The translations under genes were made by a program, and so were the position numbers. A stretch of 64,000 bases of DNA, from contig JBITNC010000001.1 in NCBI GenBank assembly GCA_050084985.1, positions 72,540,001 through 72,604,000 on the forward strand, in the 5' to 3' direction. Of the stretch, positions 60,771 through 64,000 are shown one piece after another. Every line of letters begins with the position of its first letter. The stretch's first letter is position 1. Source of the DNA: Nageia nagi (lineage: Eukaryota; Pinophyta). The notes under the pieces are model-generated. The model ran no database searches and was not told the origin of the DNA. It worked only from the letters and a program-made list of their open reading frames with translations.

Positions 60771-61039
60771 CCTAACTCCATATTATGGATTGTGTTGAAC
60801 ATATTCATAGAATAGGGGTATTCAATATGCAATTCTTCTAATAACTAATCTATTTCCTCCAATTGGCTTAACACTTCATTAACTTCCTCTTTTTTTTCAA
60901 CATGTTCATTAGCAATCTTTTCATTGTCTAGTCTAACCCTCTTGTCCCCATAAGGAATTAGATAATGACTATAGTCCATTACTAGATAACCTCCTATCTT
61001 GGTGGTGAACTCTTAGGATAAACATAACCTAAACAAAGG

Positions 61040-61320
61040 AGGTACTTCAACCACTACAATTTCTTATGTTAAACCATAAAAGGACACTTGTGCAATTTCA
61101 TGACTATATCTTTAATAACACCAATAGTTTTGATCGATGTTGAATCTAATTGTAATACTCCTACAGATGTCCTTGTAAGGGGTAGTCCCATGACATCACA
61201 TATTGATTTAGGCATGATACTAGTGGTTGCTTCAGAGTCAAGTAGATAATTATGTAACACATACCCTTCAATCTCTAAAGTCATAAAGGAGGCTATGGGA
61301 TTATTTTTCCCATTCCTAGA
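61040..61320 (-). pseudogene. Aspartic protease of the third Tat-type element
   Basis: The minus strand reads YLLDSEATTSIMPKSICDVM, GLPLTRTSVGVLQLDSTSIK and TIGVIKDIVMKLHKCPFMV. The family has (L/V)xDSGAxxNLMPxSVxxxLG...LQLADxSxxxxxGxIxDVxVxV. The active site DSGA is changed to DSEA. It lies between gag and the archaeal-type RNase H. Confidence 0.87.
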
Positions 61321-61589
61321 TACTTAGATGTTTCAAACAAATTCAACACCCTATCCATTCCTTCATTTATTACAAATAAGGCCATTCTCAATAGGACAAT
61401 TTGCCCAAGAATCTTTAATGCATTAAACAAAGATACCCTAGCTGGAGTTCTTTTTAATTCTTCAGTAATATTGAAATTAGGAATAGGTTAAGGCTTACTA
61501 TCTTTTTTTGCAAAGTTTTGTTGGAATTATTGAGTATCATCCCTCCTTTGGTGTCTGGTGAGAGAAGGGAATCATAATTTTCAAATGAT

Positions 61590-63107
61590 CTAGTCAGTAG
61601 CCTCATCAATTTTAGGCATATTTTTATCTTTAGAAACTAACAATTTATGAGGTAGAACTTCTTTTGTAGGTGCTTTGTCCTTAGGACTAGTAGTAATATC
61701 AATTTTCTTGATAGCCACTAGATCTTGGTTCTTTGGGGGTTGAAACTTTCTATCTTGGTAATTTGATACATATGGCCTCTTTTTATAACTTGTCTCCATA
61801 GCAAAGACATCAATGTTGGATGGAGCAAAATTCATCAGATTGACATTTTGACTTATATCATCAATCATATTGAGAGGGGGAATTCCTCCATTCCTTGAAA
61901 AATATTCTTGATAATAATAGATAAGGTAAGACATTTTATCATGAATCATTACAAGCTAGGCATAAGCTCATGACTTATCCAGAAGAAGAGACTTGATCCA
62001 TATTTTCTGCAAATATGTGCTAATTTTGAAACTTTTCAACAACTAGATATGGGAATCTTCTAGTATTATTCTATCTACTCAAAAGAATGATTTGGTTAGC
62101 CATGTTTTAGCATAAGACTTTCAATTCTTGGATCTCATTCTATGTCAATACTACCTAATTTACTCCATACGAAGGTGGATTAGGTAAAGCCAAAGTTGCC
62201 CTTGGGGCAAGCAAGGCTAGAGAAGATTGTTGCATAGGAGGAGGAATACTAGCCAAAGGTGGGGTCATACAAATTCCTTAGGGGCTTAATACCTAATTTT
62301 GAGTTAATATTGGAAAGTATAACATAGGAATTTGGCTTGATAGCTTTCTTACAAAGATGAGACAAGCTTCAGTAAATATTGCTTGACTATAGATTTTCAA
62401 AATGTATTAACATTAGAATTCTTAATTTGCAATGAAAGATCCATAGAGAAGGCTCTTAGGTAATACATAAATGCTTGAGATTATTTAGGCCTAACTGACA
62501 TTGAAACTCTCTTCAAAGACTTTTGTAACCTAATGTTGAAGTTTAAAATGTTCTTTTGTTCATATCTCTTGATAGATACGAATTGGGTTAACAAGGAGAA
62601 AGGATCTCCTACTTCATTGAATTCTAAAATAAAGGGCTCTACCAACTAGGCCCATAAAGTAATAGATTCGTTAGCAAGGCCTTGGTACCAATCAAGGACC
62701 TTGATCTTAAATAATTGCACCAACAATTTCACCATAACATCTTCATGTTGAATATTATGAATCTCAACCAGATTGGCGACATCCACATAGTGCTCATAAG
62801 CTATTTTCTTTATCATTGCATCAAACTTTGGTAAAGTTTTAAAAACACCAATTGGGATATCATGTAAAGCAACTAAGGATATGGGTACCATGTTGTCCCA
62901 TGAAAGATAGATATTTGGAGCTGCATTAGCCATGTTTGGCATATAAAAAGGTACTAGTTTATAGGAAGTTACTAAAGTATTGATACTACTCAAAGATTTA
63001 GACTTGATCAGGGTCTTTCTCTTTGGTGTACCAAGTTCTTTATATTTTGGAACTTCTTTTACTACCTTAAATTTGGATCTTGTCCACATACACTCTAACA
63101 ACAACAT
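61590..63107 (-). pseudogene. Gag region of the third Tat-type element
   Basis: ATG at 63107 (MLLLECMWTRSKFKVVKEVP) starts an open stretch of 153 codons with PKFDAMIKKIAYEHYVDVAN, EDVMVKLLVQLFKIKVLDWY and QGLANESITLWA. This is the retrotransposon-gag core (family: FxGxxxxPxxHLxxF, (A/V)xxF..SLxGxAxxWYxxLxxxSIxxWxxL). After a stop the frame goes on to F-like EPFILEFNE and SIKRYEQKNILNFNIRLQKS. A later open piece (61949-61590: MIHDKMSYLIYYYQEYFSRN, KKRPYVSNYQDRKFQPPKNQ) is the Lys-rich C-terminus. No clear zinc knuckle remains. Confidence 0.82.
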
Positions 63108-63205
63108 AAAACTATGGGTTCTAAAAATGAAATGATGACTATAAAAGATCCACTTGTATACATACCACCACTCCCACTTTCAATAGAGTCACCAATAAAT
63201 TTTTG

Positions 63206-63225
63206 TATCCCATCGAGTATGCCAA
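63206..63225 (-). other. Primer-binding site (decayed) of the third Tat-type element
   Basis: The minus strand reads TTGGCATACTCGATGGGATA, close to the TTGGCACxCCCGGTGGGACC form common after plant gypsy LTRs. It lies 24 bases from the LTR end at 63250, a longer spacing than usual. Confidence 0.6.
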
Positions 63226-63249
63226 AAGATATACTATAGAATAATATTA

Positions 63250-64000
63250 TGTAATATCTTCACCCATTACAATCTTAGCAATAATATATTATGAACAAAA
63301 TATTTAAGCTAACCTAATCTTCGAACAAGTTCGATTCCTTATACATTGGGCATAAACTATAAAGAACAAGTAACCAGAAAGGAGAAAGGATAAAATTACA
63401 AGGAATAAAATAAAGAGATAGAGTAACAAGGAATAAATCAAGGGGATGAATCACTAGTCTAATGTGGGCTTTCATAGTGTGTGAAACCTTAGCAAGAACC
63501 TAATGTAGTAGCCATAGAGCAAGCCTCCACTCTCTTAATTATTTCTCAGCATACATTTTACCATGTAGCAGACATAATTATTCCAACACATTGCTATTAT
63601 TATTTAGGAAACATTCATTAATTACCAAAACATAACCAATTTAATAATAATTGTAACAAGTGCTAGAAAAGAAAGGTAAATATAGTATCATATTGTTAAT
63701 GAAATAAAAGATCTTAAAAAACAAATACAAAGGGCAATACTAGGGATTCCACCCTCTATCCATTATTACTACTATTTATGTAGAAAATAAAGTAACTTTA
63801 ATGTAACTAACAAGATTAAACAGTTGCATAAAAAAGTCTTAATAGGTCAAATATTCTTTTTTAAAGTCTTTTTGATTGGAAGTTACATCTTCTAAACTTT
63901 TTTGACCTCTTATGTCTTTCTTGAGATCTTTTGTAATGGTCTACAACTCCAGTGAGGTTCTTTGTAACTATTCCTACTTATATGGAAGTAAAAAGCTATT
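63250..64000 (-). repeat. 5' LTR of the third Tat-type element (cut by window edge)
   Basis: Starts TGTAATATCTTCACCC on the plus strand and matches 51955-52699 to the end of the window. With the copy at 51955 it brackets a minus-strand element of more than 12 kb. Its outer end and target duplication are outside the window. Confidence 0.9.

Noticed and set aside
1-64000. Intact host genes, tRNA or rRNA genes
   Set aside because: No exon-intron structure with a recognisable host protein and no tRNA-like or rRNA-like sequence was seen on either strand. A covariance-model and spliced-alignment search would settle it.

Overview
This is nuclear DNA from a seed plant with a large, repeat-filled genome. 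I favour a gymnosperm because the repeats are old, AT-rich and heavily decayed, but no single sequence here fixes the taxon. I could recognise no intact host gene, tRNA or rRNA in 64 kb. Nearly everything identifiable is a retrotransposon or its debris, most of it carrying in-frame TAG/TAA/TGA stops where the family normally has CAG/CAA/CGA/TGG, as expected for methylated plant repeats. Two runs of exactly 100 N (24892-24991, 48192-48291) are scaffold gaps of unknown true size.

Layout. (1) 1-1562: a small non-autonomous LTR element on the minus strand. (2) 1563-6890: unassigned AT-rich DNA with a tandem duplication and a long (TAA)n microsatellite. (3) About 6.9-24.9 kb: a very long, decayed, minus-strand Ty3/gypsy element of Tat type. 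Reading leftwards from the first gap it has gag, protease, RT, RNase H, a second archaeal-type RNase H, integrase and a sense-strand extra ORF; then comes an antisense plant-mobile-domain (PMD) gene, a polypurine tract, and an LTR whose inner edge is 7764. A 5'-truncated L1-type LINE (14869-17309) sits inside the extra ORF. (4) 24992-29235: the 5' end of a second minus-strand gypsy element (gag start, leader, primer-binding site and a 2.44-kb LTR built largely of tandem arrays), inserted in the reverse transcriptase of (5) a plus-strand Copia element whose pol end and 3' LTR run from 29236 to 32464. (6) 32465-38868: unassigned. (7) 38874-45694: a structurally complete, pol-less LTR element (LARD-like) with a perfect TCCAT target-site duplication. 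(8) 48292-49761: a Tat fragment. (9) 49762-51954: the 5' part of another Copia-like element with a gag relic followed by an acidic ORF of unknown function. (10) 51955-64000: most of a third minus-strand Tat-type element, running past the window edge.

Most notable: the element at 51.9-64 kb has its archaeal-type RNase H between protease and RT, whereas the two other Tat copies here have it after the ordinary RNase H. It also carries a coiled-coil-rich extra ORF of about 3.4 kb between integrase and the 3' LTR. The 7.8-24.9 kb element seems to carry both a sense extra ORF and an antisense PMD gene. The LTR at 26794-29235 contains a 120-bp enhancer-like array with repeated TGACGTCA/TGACATCA sites and a 15-bp TTCCGGAA array upstream of a TATA box. 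The LARD-like element is bounded to the base.
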